Assembly (NCBI GenBank): GCA_963793825.1
Contig: CAWCBE010000005.1
Coordinates: 171,487-235,486 of the forward strand
DNA: 64,000 bases
Direction of reading: 5' to 3'
Source: RYN-230 sp963793825
GTDB lineage: Bacteria; Actinomycetota; Actinomycetes; Streptosporangiales; Streptosporangiaceae
The first letter of the stretch is position 1; each line of letters starts with the position of its first letter. The position numbers and the translations under genes were made by a program. Below, one piece after another: positions 33,727 to 42,925 of this stretch. A model generated the notes under the pieces. It saw only the letters and a list, made by a program, of their open reading frames with translations, was not told where the DNA came from and ran no database searches.

Positions 33727-36185
33727 CGGCCGTCAGGCTCATTTTCCGCGGGTGGCTCCGGCAGCGCTGGCGCACGGGGCTCGGGCTGGCCCTGCTGCTC
33801 GGCCTGGTCGGCGGCGTGGCGCTGACCGCGGCGGCCGGGGCACGCCGCACCGATACCGCCTACCCGCGCTTGCTGCGCTGGAGCGACGCCGCCAACGTCC
33901 AGGTCATCCCGGGCTGCGTTGGCCTGGGCGGCTTCTATGCGGCGCTGGCCCGGCTGCCGCAGGTCGCGTCGATGTCCACCGAGGTCGTCTATGAGCTGGC
34001 CGTCCCGGGCCGCGGCGGCGCGCCCGCCGGGCAGCTGGAAGCGGTGGCCAGCCCGGACGGGACGCTGGGGGTGACCACTGACCGGGTGCGGGTCCTGGCC
34101 GGCCAGCGGCCGCCCGCCGCCGACCCGGCCGACGTCATGATCGATCCGCAGCTGGCCGCCGGACAGCGGCTGCGTCCGGGCAGCACGCTGCACCTGATCG
34201 GCGTGCCGAGCACGGCGAAGGCCTGCCCGCCGCAGCGGGCCGGCCCGGCGCCGCGCCGCCCGGTCCCGCTGACCTTCCGGGTATCGGCGGTGGCCGCCTT
34301 CGACGACCAGGTGGTCCCGGCCCCCGGCCTCGGCGGCGCGCCGCGGGTGCTGCTCACGGCCGGGTTCTGGCGCAGTGCCGCGGGACGTCGGTTCGGCCCG
34401 GGGGACGCCGCCAACGTGCGGCTGCGGCCCGGCGTGAGCCTCGCTTCGTTCCGCGCCGCCGCCAGCGCGCTAGCCCGCCGTTACCCGTCCGCCGGCGGCC
34501 TCAGCTTCGTGAACCTGGCCGCGCAGCAGGCGGCGGCGCAGCAGGCCATCCGCCCGGCGGCGATCGCCCTGGCCGTGTTTGCCGCACTGGCCGGCCTGCT
34601 CGGGCTGGCGGTGCTGGGCCCGCTTATCGGCCGGCTGCTCATCCTGGAGGCGGCGGAATTCCCCGCCCTGCGCGGTCTCGGGATGACCCGGGCCTCGCTG
34701 CTCAGCCTGTCCCTGGCCCGGGCCGCCACGGTGACCTGCGGCGGCGCGCTGGCTGCGGTAGGCATCGCCATCGCCGCCTCGCCGCTCATGCCGGTCGGCG
34801 CGGCCCGGCTGGCCGACCCAGGCCCCGGCGTGCAGGTGGACGTCGCGGCACTCGGCGCTGGACTGGTCATCACCGCGCTGGCGCCGCTGGCCGTGGTGTT
34901 CCCGGTGGCCTGGCGCACCGCCGGGCGCCCGGCCGGCCCGCGCGGGATGGCCGAGCCGCCCGGCCAGGGCGGCAGCTCGCGGCTGGCCGCCGCGCTGGGC
35001 GTGGCCGGCTCGGTGACCGGCGCGATCGGCGCCCGGATGGCGTTCGAGCCCGGCCGGGGCCGCAGCGCCGTCCCGGTGCGCAGCGCGCTGGCCGCCGCCA
35101 CGGTGACCCTGGCCGCGGTGCTGGCCGCGCTGGTCTTCGGCACCAGCCTGATCGCCCTGATCAGCACCCCACACCGGTACGGGCAGAACTGGACGCGGGA
35201 GCTTGACCTGCAGTTCGCTGGCGTTCCCGCGGGACGGGTCAGCCAGCTGCTGGCCCAGCCCGGGGTGCGCGGCTACGCCGCGGGCAATTACGGGCAGCTG
35301 GGCATCCGCGGGCAGGCCGTCCCGGCGATCGGCGTGGACCCGCTGGACGGCCGTGATTTCCTCACCATGCTGGCTGGCCATCCACCGCAGGGTCCCGGTC
35401 AGGTGGTGCTCGGCGAACGGACACTGCGCACGGCGGGGTGGCACACCGGGCAGGTGGTCCCGATCAGCGTCAACGGAACCACCAGATGGCTGCGCATCAC
35501 CGGGGTGGCCACGTTCCCGCTGTTCAGCCAGGCCACCGCCGCCCCGACCGACCTTGGCACCGGCGCGGCCGTCGCCGCGCGGGTGCTGTCGGTGCCGGAT
35601 CCGCCACTGTGCGCGAGGAAGAGCACCTGCTACAACTTCGTCCTCATCCGCTATCGCCCGGGCACCAGCCTGCCCGCGGCCATGGCCCGGCTGTCGGCCG
35701 CCGTCACCCGGGCGGGCTGCCCGCCGGGGCTCTGCCTGCTGGTCAGCGACCAGCGGCCAGCCGACATCCGCGACTACACCGCGGTACGGGACACCCCGCT
35801 GGCCCTCGGCGCCGTGCTGGCCCTGCTCGCGGTGGGGACGCTGGCCCAGGTGCTGGTCACCAGCGTCCGGCGGCGGCGCCGGGAACTGGCCATCCTGAAG
35901 GCCCTGGGCCTGTTCCGGGCGCAGTTGCTCGGGGTGGTCGGCTGGGAGGCGACCGCGCTGGCCGCGGCGGCCCTGCTGGCCGGGCTGCCGCTCGGCCTGC
36001 TAGCCGGCCGCCTGGCCTGGGCGTTGTTCGCCAGTTCGCTGGGGGTGTCCGGCACGGCGGTCATCCCCGTGCCGCTGGTGTTGCTGGCCATCCCGGTTAC
36101 CTGGCTGCTGGCCATCATCATCGCGATCGGCCCGGGCCGGGCCGCCGCCCGGATCACGCCAGCGACGGTCCTGCGCAGCGAATGA
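33723..36185 (+). CDS. FtsX/MacB-like ABC transporter permease 2
   Basis: 820 residues, closely similar throughout to permease 1: first helix (RTGLGLALLLGLVGGVALTA), GARRTDTAYPRLL, a middle helix block, the second extracytoplasmic domain with the Cys pair (LCARKSTCYNF) and CPPGLC, the conserved VRDTPLALGAVLALLAVGTL, VRRRRRELAILKALGL and the VLRSE end. It follows the remnant by an ATGA overlap and is probably in one transcript with permease 1. Head-to-tail copies of this kind often form heterodimers. Confidence 0.9.
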   Translation: MTAVRLIFRGWLRQRWRTGLGLALLLGLVGGVALTAAAGARRTDTAYPRLLRWSDAANVQVIPGCVGLGGFYAALARLPQVASMSTEVVYELAVPGRGGAPAGQLEAVASPDGTLGVTTDRVRVLAGQRPPAADPADVMIDPQLAAGQRLRPGSTLHLIGVPSTAKACPPQRAGPAPRRPVPLTFRVSAVAAFDDQVVPAPGLGGAPRVLLTAGFWRSAAGRRFGPGDAANVRLRPGVSLASFRAAASALARRYPSAGGLSFVNLAAQQAAAQQAIRPAAIALAVFAALAGLLGLAVLGPLIGRLLILEAAEFPALRGLGMTRASLLSLSLARAATVTCGGALAAVGIAIAASPLMPVGAARLADPGPGVQVDVAALGAGLVITALAPLAVVFPVAWRTAGRPAGPRGMAEPPGQGGSSRLAAALGVAGSVTGAIGARMAFEPGRGRSAVPVRSALAAATVTLAAVLAALVFGTSLIALISTPHRYGQNWTRELDLQFAGVPAGRVSQLLAQPGVRGYAAGNYGQLGIRGQAVPAIGVDPLDGRDFLTMLAGHPPQGPGQVVLGERTLRTAGWHTGQVVPISVNGTTRWLRITGVATFPLFSQATAAPTDLGTGAAVAARVLSVPDPPLCARKSTCYNFVLIRYRPGTSLPAAMARLSAAVTRAGCPPGLCLLVSDQRPADIRDYTAVRDTPLALGAVLALLAVGTLAQVLVTSVRRRRRELAILKALGLFRAQLLGVVGWEATALAAAALLAGLPLGLLAGRLAWALFASSLGVSGTAVIPVPLVLLAIPVTWLLAIIIAIGPGRAAARITPATVLRSE

Positions 36186-36216
36186 CCGGCGGGGATCGGG
36201 ACTGCCCGCGACGCCG

Positions 36217-36942
36217 TCAGCGGGCCGGCGCGCCCGGCACGGGCCTGGTGCCGTGGCTCCACGGCGTCCGGTGCGGCATCCGCAGCCGGAGCACGGCCAG
36301 GCCGAGCAGGGCGAAGGCGGCCGTCCAGGCCAGCGACACCGCCGCCATCCCGGCCAGTGCCTGGTGGTGGAACGCGCCCGCGGCCGCGAACTGGGTCGGG
36401 CCGTAGGACGGGAAGAACTCCAGGATCGGCTTGTTGGCCAGCGGGTTGTCCACCGGCTTATCCAGGAAGGTGTCCAGCAGGGCGGTCATGATGATGAGGA
36501 AGAAACCTTCCAGGTCGCCGCGGACCAGCACCCCGATGAGCAGGCCGAGCGCGGCATAGCTCTCGGTGGCCAGGATGAACGCCACCGCGACGGCCCACAG
36601 CGCGGATGGCCGCCAGAACGCGAGCAGCATGACGGCGGCATAGCCGCCGACGGCCGCCGCGACGGCCAGCGCCGCGGTGGCCTTGGCCGCGAGGAGCGCG
36701 CCCGGCCGGTACCCGGACAGCACCAGGCGCCGGTCGAACGGCAGCGCCCGGCGGGTGGCGGCGAACACCACGAAGCCGGTGATCAGCGTGATGGCGCTCA
36801 GCCCGGCGGTGATCAGGGTGAGCTGGTGGCCGTCCACCACCAGGACGGTCCCGGTGGCGCGGAGCAAGAATGGCGCCCCGGTGGGCCCGATCATCGAGCC
36901 GATCAGCAGGTACCAGCCGGGGACGAACGCGACGAGCAGCAC
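36217..36942 (-). CDS. ABC-2-type transporter permease, start uncertain
   Basis: 241 residues, six helices (for example LVAFVPGWYLLIGSMIG, LTLITAGLSAITLITGFVVF, AVAVAFILATESYAALGLLI). The reading frame stays open upstream of the GTG at 36942 into the 3' end of the ATPase gene and encodes RQQLEVAIRHSLAAQARNR, typical of this family, but has no ATG, GTG or TTG there. Either a non-standard start (ATC/ATT) is used or the start codon was lost. It is the likely membrane partner of the ATPase just upstream. Confidence 0.8.
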   Translation of the reverse strand: MLLVAFVPGWYLLIGSMIGPTGAPFLLRATGTVLVVDGHQLTLITAGLSAITLITGFVVFAATRRALPFDRRLVLSGYRPGALLAAKATAALAVAAAVGGYAAVMLLAFWRPSALWAVAVAFILATESYAALGLLIGVLVRGDLEGFFLIIMTALLDTFLDKPVDNPLANKPILEFFPSYGPTQFAAAGAFHHQALAGMAAVSLAWTAAFALLGLAVLRLRMPHRTPWSHGTRPVPGAPAR

Positions 36943-36994
36943 CCAGGCGAGCCGGTTACGGGCCTGCGCGGCCAGGCTGTGCCGGATGGCTACC

Positions 36995-37618
36995 TCAAGC
37001 TGCTGGCGAATGGCTGGCCTCCCCGTCCCCGATCCGCCCGCGGGCCAGGTGCCAGACCCGGTCGAACCGCTCGTGCTCGAATACCAGGTGGGTGATGACC
37101 AGGATGGCGGTGCCCGCCGTGCGCAGCTCCCCGGCCAGGTCCCAGAACGCCAGGTACGTCTCCCAGTCGAAGCCCTGGTAGGGCTCGTCGAGCAGGAGCA
37201 CCGCCGGCTCGTGCAGCAGGGCCAGGGTCAGGCTGAGTTTCTGCCCGGTCCCCCCGGACAGGGTGCCGGCCGCCTGGTGCCGGTCCCCGGCATAACCCAG
37301 CCGGGCGATCAGCGCCTCGGCCCGTTCCGTGGCCCGGATCCGGTACGCGGCCTGGAAGGAGCGGATGTGCTGATCCACGGTCAGCGCGTCATCCAGCACC
37401 GTGGCCTGCGGGCAGTAGCCCGCCCGGCCCTCGGTCAGCACGCTGCCCGCGTCTGGCCGGAGGTCACCGGCCAGGATGCGGAGCAGGGTGGACTTCCCGC
37501 TCCCGTTCTCGCCGACCACCGCGACCATGTCGCCGGCCGCGACGGCCAGGTCCACGCCGGCCAGCACCTGATGCCGGCCGAACGACTTGCGGATTCCCCG
37601 TGCCTCCAGCACGTTCAT
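36995..37618 (-). CDS. ABC transporter ATP-binding protein
   Basis: 207 residues: Walker A GENGSGKST (about 37-45), Q-loop YCPQATVLDD, signature LSGGTGQKL, Walker B VLLLDEP and the H-loop THLVFEHERF. The signature is a close variant of LSGGQ. ATG 37618 has GAGGG 8 bases upstream; an alternative ATG 37636 (MKRVKA) overlaps the stop of the frameshifted permease as ATGA. It most likely drives the ABC-2-type permease downstream; pairing with FtsX-type permeases is less likely from its class. Confidence 0.9.
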   Translation of the reverse strand: MNVLEARGIRKSFGRHQVLAGVDLAVAAGDMVAVVGENGSGKSTLLRILAGDLRPDAGSVLTEGRAGYCPQATVLDDALTVDQHIRSFQAAYRIRATERAEALIARLGYAGDRHQAAGTLSGGTGQKLSLTLALLHEPAVLLLDEPYQGFDWETYLAFWDLAGELRTAGTAILVITHLVFEHERFDRVWHLARGRIGDGEASHSPAA

Positions 37619-37632
37619 GGCTTTCACCCTCT

Positions 37633-40093
37633 TCATTCCGTGCGCAGCAGCTCGGCCGGGCTGACCCGGGCGGCACGCCGCCCGGGCCACCAGGCCACCA
37701 CGTTGGCGAGCAGCAAGACGGCGGGCACCAGCAGCAGCACCTGCGGCACCGGCACGGTGGCGGTGGCCGGGATGCCGAGCCCGGTGCCGAACAGGTGCCA
37801 GCTCCATCGCCCGGCCGCCACGCCCAGCGGCAGCCCGGTCAGCAGCGCCAGCCCGGCCAGGGTGGTCATCTGCCAGGTGGTGATCTCGCTGACCTGCCGG
37901 CCGAGCAGGCCGAGGGCCTTCAGCACGGCGAAGTCATGCCGCCGGCGCCGCCCCGACACCACGGCCACCTGGCCGAGCACGCCCAGGCCGAGGAGGGCCA
38001 GCAGCCCGGCCAGCAGCTCCGGGGTGGTGTCAATGACCGCATAGTCGGTCACCCCGTTCGGCCGCTGGGTCAGCAGCACGCACGTCGACTGCTGGACCTG
38101 GGCGCAGAACGGGGCCACCGAGCGGCGGAACCTCGCGACCGCGGCGGACTGCCCCGGGCCGGGCCGGAACTTGATCAGCAGGAACTCGAAGCCGGGCTGG
38201 GATCCGGGCGGTACCGCCTGAGGCAACGCGGCCGCCACGGTCTCAGCACCCCGGCCGAGGTCGGTCGGCGTGAAACTGCCCTGGCCGAAGTCCGGGAACA
38301 CGGCCTGGCCGACCACCCGGTCCAGACGGGGGTGCCCGCCGATGGTCACCCGCACCGTCTGGCCGACGCGCAGCCCGAGGCTGCGCAGCGTGGATCCCCC
38401 CAGCACGATCTCCCGGCTGGTGCGCGGCTGCCGCCCGGCTACCAGGGTGGGCGCCACCTGCGCACCGTGGCCGGGCGCCAGGCCGATCGCCGGGATCAGC
38501 TGGCCGCCGATCCCGGCGATCCCGTGGTTGCCGTACGTCCAGCCGGCCACGCCCGGGTTGCCGCCGAGCAGGTGCCGGGCCTGGGCCGGGGTCACCGTCC
38601 CGAACTGCACGTCGATGGCCGCGTCCCAGGCCTGCCCGTACAGCCGGGGAGTCTGGACGAGCTGCAGCAGGTTCGCCCCGAAGGTGATCGCCGCCGTCAC
38701 CGCCAGCACGGACAGGGCGGTGCCGAGCAGGGCGCCCCGCACCGGGACGGCGGTCCGGCCACGGCCCTGCTCGACCGCGAGCTGCACCCCGGCCGTCATG
38801 GTGACCGGGGCGCCCAGCCCGCCCAGCCACCCAGCCACCCGGGAGCCGCGCACCGGCCCGCTCCCCGCCGGGACGGTGGCCCCCGGCGCACCCGGACGGG
38901 CCAGCCGCCAGGCCGGCCACGCCGCCCGGGCGACGACCACGAGCACGATCGCCGCCGCTCCGGGGGCCAGCACGAGCCAGTCGGCACTGACCCCCGGATC
39001 CGGCTCCGCCAGCCGGGCCGCACCGATCGGCATCAGCGGCGAGGCGGCCACCGCCAGTGCGATGGCCAGCACCGCCCCGGCCATCCCGGCCACCGCGGCC
39101 TCCGCCAGCCCGGCCCCGGTGAGCTGGCGCCGGGTCAGGCCGAGGGCCGCCAGCACGGAGTTGTCCGACCCGGCCAGCATCAGCTGCCGGGCGGTGGCCT
39201 GGCCCACGATCAGCAGCGCGGTGCACGCCAGGACCAGGGCGAAAACGGCTAGTGCGACTGCCTCGGGGTGGATGGCCCGCTCAATGGTGGCCGCCTGCGC
39301 GCCCTCATCGGCGATATAGATCTGCCCGCCGGTCCCGGGGAAGTGGCGGGCCAGGGCCTGCGCTTCACGGCTGACGGCCGCGGCCGTGGCCCCGGGCCGC
39401 AGCTTTACGAAGGCGCCATCGAACGCCAGGTAGCGGGGGCCCAGCCGGTGCCACAGCGCGGTGCTGGCCAGGATGAGCGGGACCTTGTCCTGCTCGGTGA
39501 CCGGGAGCACCGAGGACCGGGTGACGAACACGCCGACCACCCGCTCGGCCAGCCGGCGCCCCCCTCCCGGCGGGCCGGGCGCCCCCGGCCGGCCCAGGCG
39601 GCTCATTCGGCACGGCGGCCAGGTTCAGCGTGGCGCCAACCCGCAGGTGCAGGCGGGCCGCGGCGATCTGGTCAACCGCGACCTCCCCGGCCCGCGCCGG
39701 ACCGGGCAGCCGCCCGGCCAGCAGTTTCGGCCCGTCGAGGGTGCGGCCGAGCCGCTGGTCCACCGGCGCCATGACGGAGGTCGCCTGGTCCAGCCGGGCG
39801 CCCCCGCTGACGGGCGCCACCGACAGCCCGGCCGCCACCGCCACCCGGGCGACCCCCGGCTGCCGGGCCAGCGCGGCGTAATAGCCGCCGAGGCCGGTCC
39901 CGGCCGCAGCGACCAGCAGATCGGAGGCGTGCGAGGCGCGCAGGTAGCGCGGGTAGGCGGTGGCGGTGCGCCGCGCCCCCGCGACCGCGGTGAGGACCGC
40001 ACCACCTGCCACCGCGATGAGCAGGACCAGCAGCAGCCAGGCCGGCCAGCGGGCTCTTAGCTGATGCGCCGCGAGGCGCAGCGTCACGTGCAT
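37633..40093 (-). pseudogene. FtsX/MacB-like ABC transporter permease 3, broken by a 1-base frameshift
   Basis: Two frames together encode one full-length permease. The start MHVTLRLAAHQLRARWPAW (ATG 40093), GARRTATAYPRYL and GATLNLAAVPNEP lie in one frame. RRLAERVVGVFVTRSSVL through to ELLRTE (stop 37633) lie in another. The switch falls at a run of six C (39559-39564; G6 in the coding strand). Removing one base gives 819 residues, the length of permeases 1 and 2. Cause may be a real mutation, slippage-based phase variation or a sequencing error. First gene of a minus-strand operon with the ATPase and ABC-2 permease. Confidence 0.85.
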
Positions 40094-40399
40094 GGCCGGG
40101 TCACCCGCCCGGTACCGGCCGGCCGTGCACCGCATCCTGTCCCACGAGCCGAGCGTGGCACGTCCGGGCCGGGTACTCCAGCGTGCTCCCCCGCACCTGC
40201 CGCCGGGTGCTCCCAGGGTGCAGTGGGCGGCAGGTACCACCCCCGGTGGTGGTGCTTACCCCCTTCCGGCCGCCACGGGGGCGTGGCGCAATGGACGGCA
40301 GGCAGCAGAATCAGGCTGGTGGCGGGCGGCACCGCGGCCTGCGGCCGTGGTACTGGCCGGCCGGGGAGCCGTGCCGCCAGGTCAGCAAGGGGGAAGGTC
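40094..40399. promoter_or_regulatory. Divergent promoter region of permeases 3 and 4 (306 bp)
   Basis: No gene. ACCACC (40236-40241) and GGTGGT (40245-40250) form a 6-base inverted repeat with a 3-base spacer. The ribosome site GGGGGAAGG at 40389-40397 serves the gene at 40400. Promoter elements are not obvious. Confidence 0.45.
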
Positions 40400-42826
40400 A
40401 TGGCCTCAGGATGGCTCGTCCTGCGGGCCGAGCTGCGCACACGCTGGCGCACCTGGCTGATGCTGGCCGTGATCGCCGCGGTCTTCGCCGGGGCCGTGCA
40501 GGCCGCGGCGGCCGGTGCCCGGCGGACCGACTCGGCCTACCCCGGCCTGGTCACCTGGAGCCGCCCGCCCGACGTGCTCGTGTTCTCCTTCCCGGGACAG
40601 CCGACGACGTTCGGGCAGTTCCCGCTGGCCAGGGTCGGGCGCCTGCCGCAGGTCACCGAGTCCGCCGTGCTGGCCGAATACACGGTGGTGAACCCGGCCA
40701 GCGCGAGCCTGGTCGCCCCGGAGACGGACGCCGTGCCGGGCCGGTTCTGGCACCGCAAGATCCTGGCGGGCCGGCTGGCTGACCCGGCGCGCCCCGGCGA
40801 GGTCAACGTTTCGTTCACCCTGGCCGAGGCGCTGCATCTGGGGGTGGGCGGCATTCTCCGGGCCACGGTGCTGACCGCGGCCCGTCACCTCGCCCGGTTC
40901 TCGTTCCGGATCGTCGGGATCGATGCGGCGCCGTCCGAGTTCCCGCCGCAGACTGGCACCGGAACCGACATGGTGTGGGCGACGCCGGCCTTCTACCGCG
41001 AGCATCATGCCGGCCTGCAGGCCGGCTCCGCCGGGGCCCTCCGGCTGCGGCGCGGGAACACGGACCTGCCCGCGTTCCAGGGGGCACTTAGCCGGCTGGG
41101 GCACGGCAAGGTGGTGCAGGACTTCCCGCTCGCTGAGCAGGCGGTGAACACCGAGCACTCGATCCACCTCCAGGCGGTAGCCCTGTGGCTGGTCAGCGGG
41201 CTGCTGGCGGTCATCGGCCTGCTCGTTCTCGGCCAGCTGCTGGCCCGGCTGAGCTTCCTGGACGCCGCGGAGTACGGCACCTTACTGGCCCTTGGCATGA
41301 GCCGCCGGGGGCTGCTCGCCCTCGGCTTGAGCCGCGCGGCCGCGATCGGGGTAGCCGCGGGCGCCGGCGGTGCGCTGCTCGCGGTCCTCGTATCGCCCGC
41401 GCTGCCCGTCGGCCTGGCTGGAGTGGCCGAGCCGCATCCCGGCCTTCACGCTGACGGCAGCGTGCTCGGCCTGGGGGTGGCGGGCACGGTGCTCGCGACC
41501 GTGGCCGCGGCCGCCTGGCCAGCCTGGCGGGCGGCGTGGGGCGGCCGGGCGCGGGCCAGGGCCGCGGCCGCGGGAGCGGCCGGCCCGGGGACGGCCGCCG
41601 GCCGGGCGGCCGCTGCGCCCGGGCGCGGGCCGCGGCTCGCGGCGGCGGCGACGGCGGGCGTCAGCTCGGTGACCGCCCTGATCGGCCCGCGGCTCGCGCT
41701 GCAGCCGGGAGCGGGCCGGACGGCACTGCCGGTACGCAGCACGATCGCCAGCGCGATGGTCGGGGTGGCCGCGCTGACCGCGGCCGTGGTCTTCTCCGCC
41801 AGCCTGGGTAACCTGCTCGCCACCCCGCGGCTGTACGGCGTCACCTGGGACGCCTACGTGACCAACACCCTGGGGAGCACCAGCGTCAGCCTGGCCGCCC
41901 GCGGCGTCGCTGACGACCCCGCCGTGGCCGCCTGGGCCACCGGCTACTCCAGTGCCCCGGTGACCATCGGGGGCGTCAGCGCGGGTGCCATCGCCCTGCT
42001 GCCCGGGCACCGCGCCTCACTCCAGCCCGTGCTCGTCGGGGGCCACCTGCCGCTCGGCCCGGGTGAGATAGCCATCGGGGAGCGGACGCTGGCGGCTGCT
42101 CACGGACACCTCGGTGAGTCGGTGCCCGTTTCGCTGGCCACTTTCCGGCCGCACCGGCTCGAGATCGTCGGCACGGCCATCTTCCCGACCATGGGGGATG
42201 TCCTCGGCCTCGGCAAGGGCGCCGCGCTCACCGTCGGCGGCCTGCGCGGCCTGCTGCCGCCCGGCCTGCCGCCGCCGCCGCTGGACACCCTCCTGGTGCG
42301 GTTCCGGCCGTCCGCCGCGAGCAGCCCGGCCGGGCTCAACCGTCTCGCGGCCCGGGAGGCCCGGCTGGGCCCGTTCAGCACCGAGGGCCCGGCCACGCCC
42401 GCCGACATCGTCAACTTCGGGCGGGTCCAGGACCTCCCGCTGCTACTGGGCGCCGCCCTGAGCCTGCTGGCCCTGCTCACCATGACCCACCTGCTGCTGA
42501 CCTCGGTCCGGCGGCGGCGCCGCGACTTCGCGGTCCTGCGCACGCTGGGCTTCACCCGGCGCCAGGTACGAGCCGCGGTGAGCTGGCAGGCCAGCGCCCT
42601 GACCGGCGCCGCCCTGTGCCTGGGCATCCCGGCCGGGATCTTCGGCGGCCGGGCGGCCTGGCGGGTCTTCGCCGCGCAGCTGGGCATCCTGCCGACCGTG
42701 GTCGTCCCGCTGGTCACGCTGGCCCTGCTGGCGGCGGCCGCGCTGGCGGCCGCCGTGGCCATCGCGGCCGTGCCCGGGGAGTCCGCGGCCCGGGCCCGGC
42801 CCGCCCAGATCCTGCGCAGCGAGTGA
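40400..42826 (+). CDS. FtsX/MacB-like ABC transporter permease 4
   Basis: 808 residues with the same plan as the other permeases but more distant: first helix (WLMLAVIAAVFAGAVQAAAA), GARRTDSAYPGLV, middle helices near 265-400, a Gly/Ala-rich cytosolic loop (about 385-425), second extracytoplasmic domain without the Cys pair, closing helices and the LRSE end. ATG 40400 has GGGGGAAGG directly upstream. Followed 99 bp later by the receiver-cyclase gene and then an ABC ATPase of the right (LolD/MacB) class, its probable partner. Confidence 0.9.
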   Translation: MASGWLVLRAELRTRWRTWLMLAVIAAVFAGAVQAAAAGARRTDSAYPGLVTWSRPPDVLVFSFPGQPTTFGQFPLARVGRLPQVTESAVLAEYTVVNPASASLVAPETDAVPGRFWHRKILAGRLADPARPGEVNVSFTLAEALHLGVGGILRATVLTAARHLARFSFRIVGIDAAPSEFPPQTGTGTDMVWATPAFYREHHAGLQAGSAGALRLRRGNTDLPAFQGALSRLGHGKVVQDFPLAEQAVNTEHSIHLQAVALWLVSGLLAVIGLLVLGQLLARLSFLDAAEYGTLLALGMSRRGLLALGLSRAAAIGVAAGAGGALLAVLVSPALPVGLAGVAEPHPGLHADGSVLGLGVAGTVLATVAAAAWPAWRAAWGGRARARAAAAGAAGPGTAAGRAAAAPGRGPRLAAAATAGVSSVTALIGPRLALQPGAGRTALPVRSTIASAMVGVAALTAAVVFSASLGNLLATPRLYGVTWDAYVTNTLGSTSVSLAARGVADDPAVAAWATGYSSAPVTIGGVSAGAIALLPGHRASLQPVLVGGHLPLGPGEIAIGERTLAAAHGHLGESVPVSLATFRPHRLEIVGTAIFPTMGDVLGLGKGAALTVGGLRGLLPPGLPPPPLDTLLVRFRPSAASSPAGLNRLAAREARLGPFSTEGPATPADIVNFGRVQDLPLLLGAALSLLALLTMTHLLLTSVRRRRRDFAVLRTLGFTRRQVRAAVSWQASALTGAALCLGIPAGIFGGRAAWRVFAAQLGILPTVVVPLVTLALLAAAALAAAVAIAAVPGESAARARPAQILRSE

Positions 42827-42925
42827 TGAGGCACTGGCCCGCCCGTCCCGGGTGTGCCAGCACCACCAGGCGGCGGCATGCTTGCGCACTGGCGGACAGC
42901 AGCGTGATATGCGACAACTTGTTAC

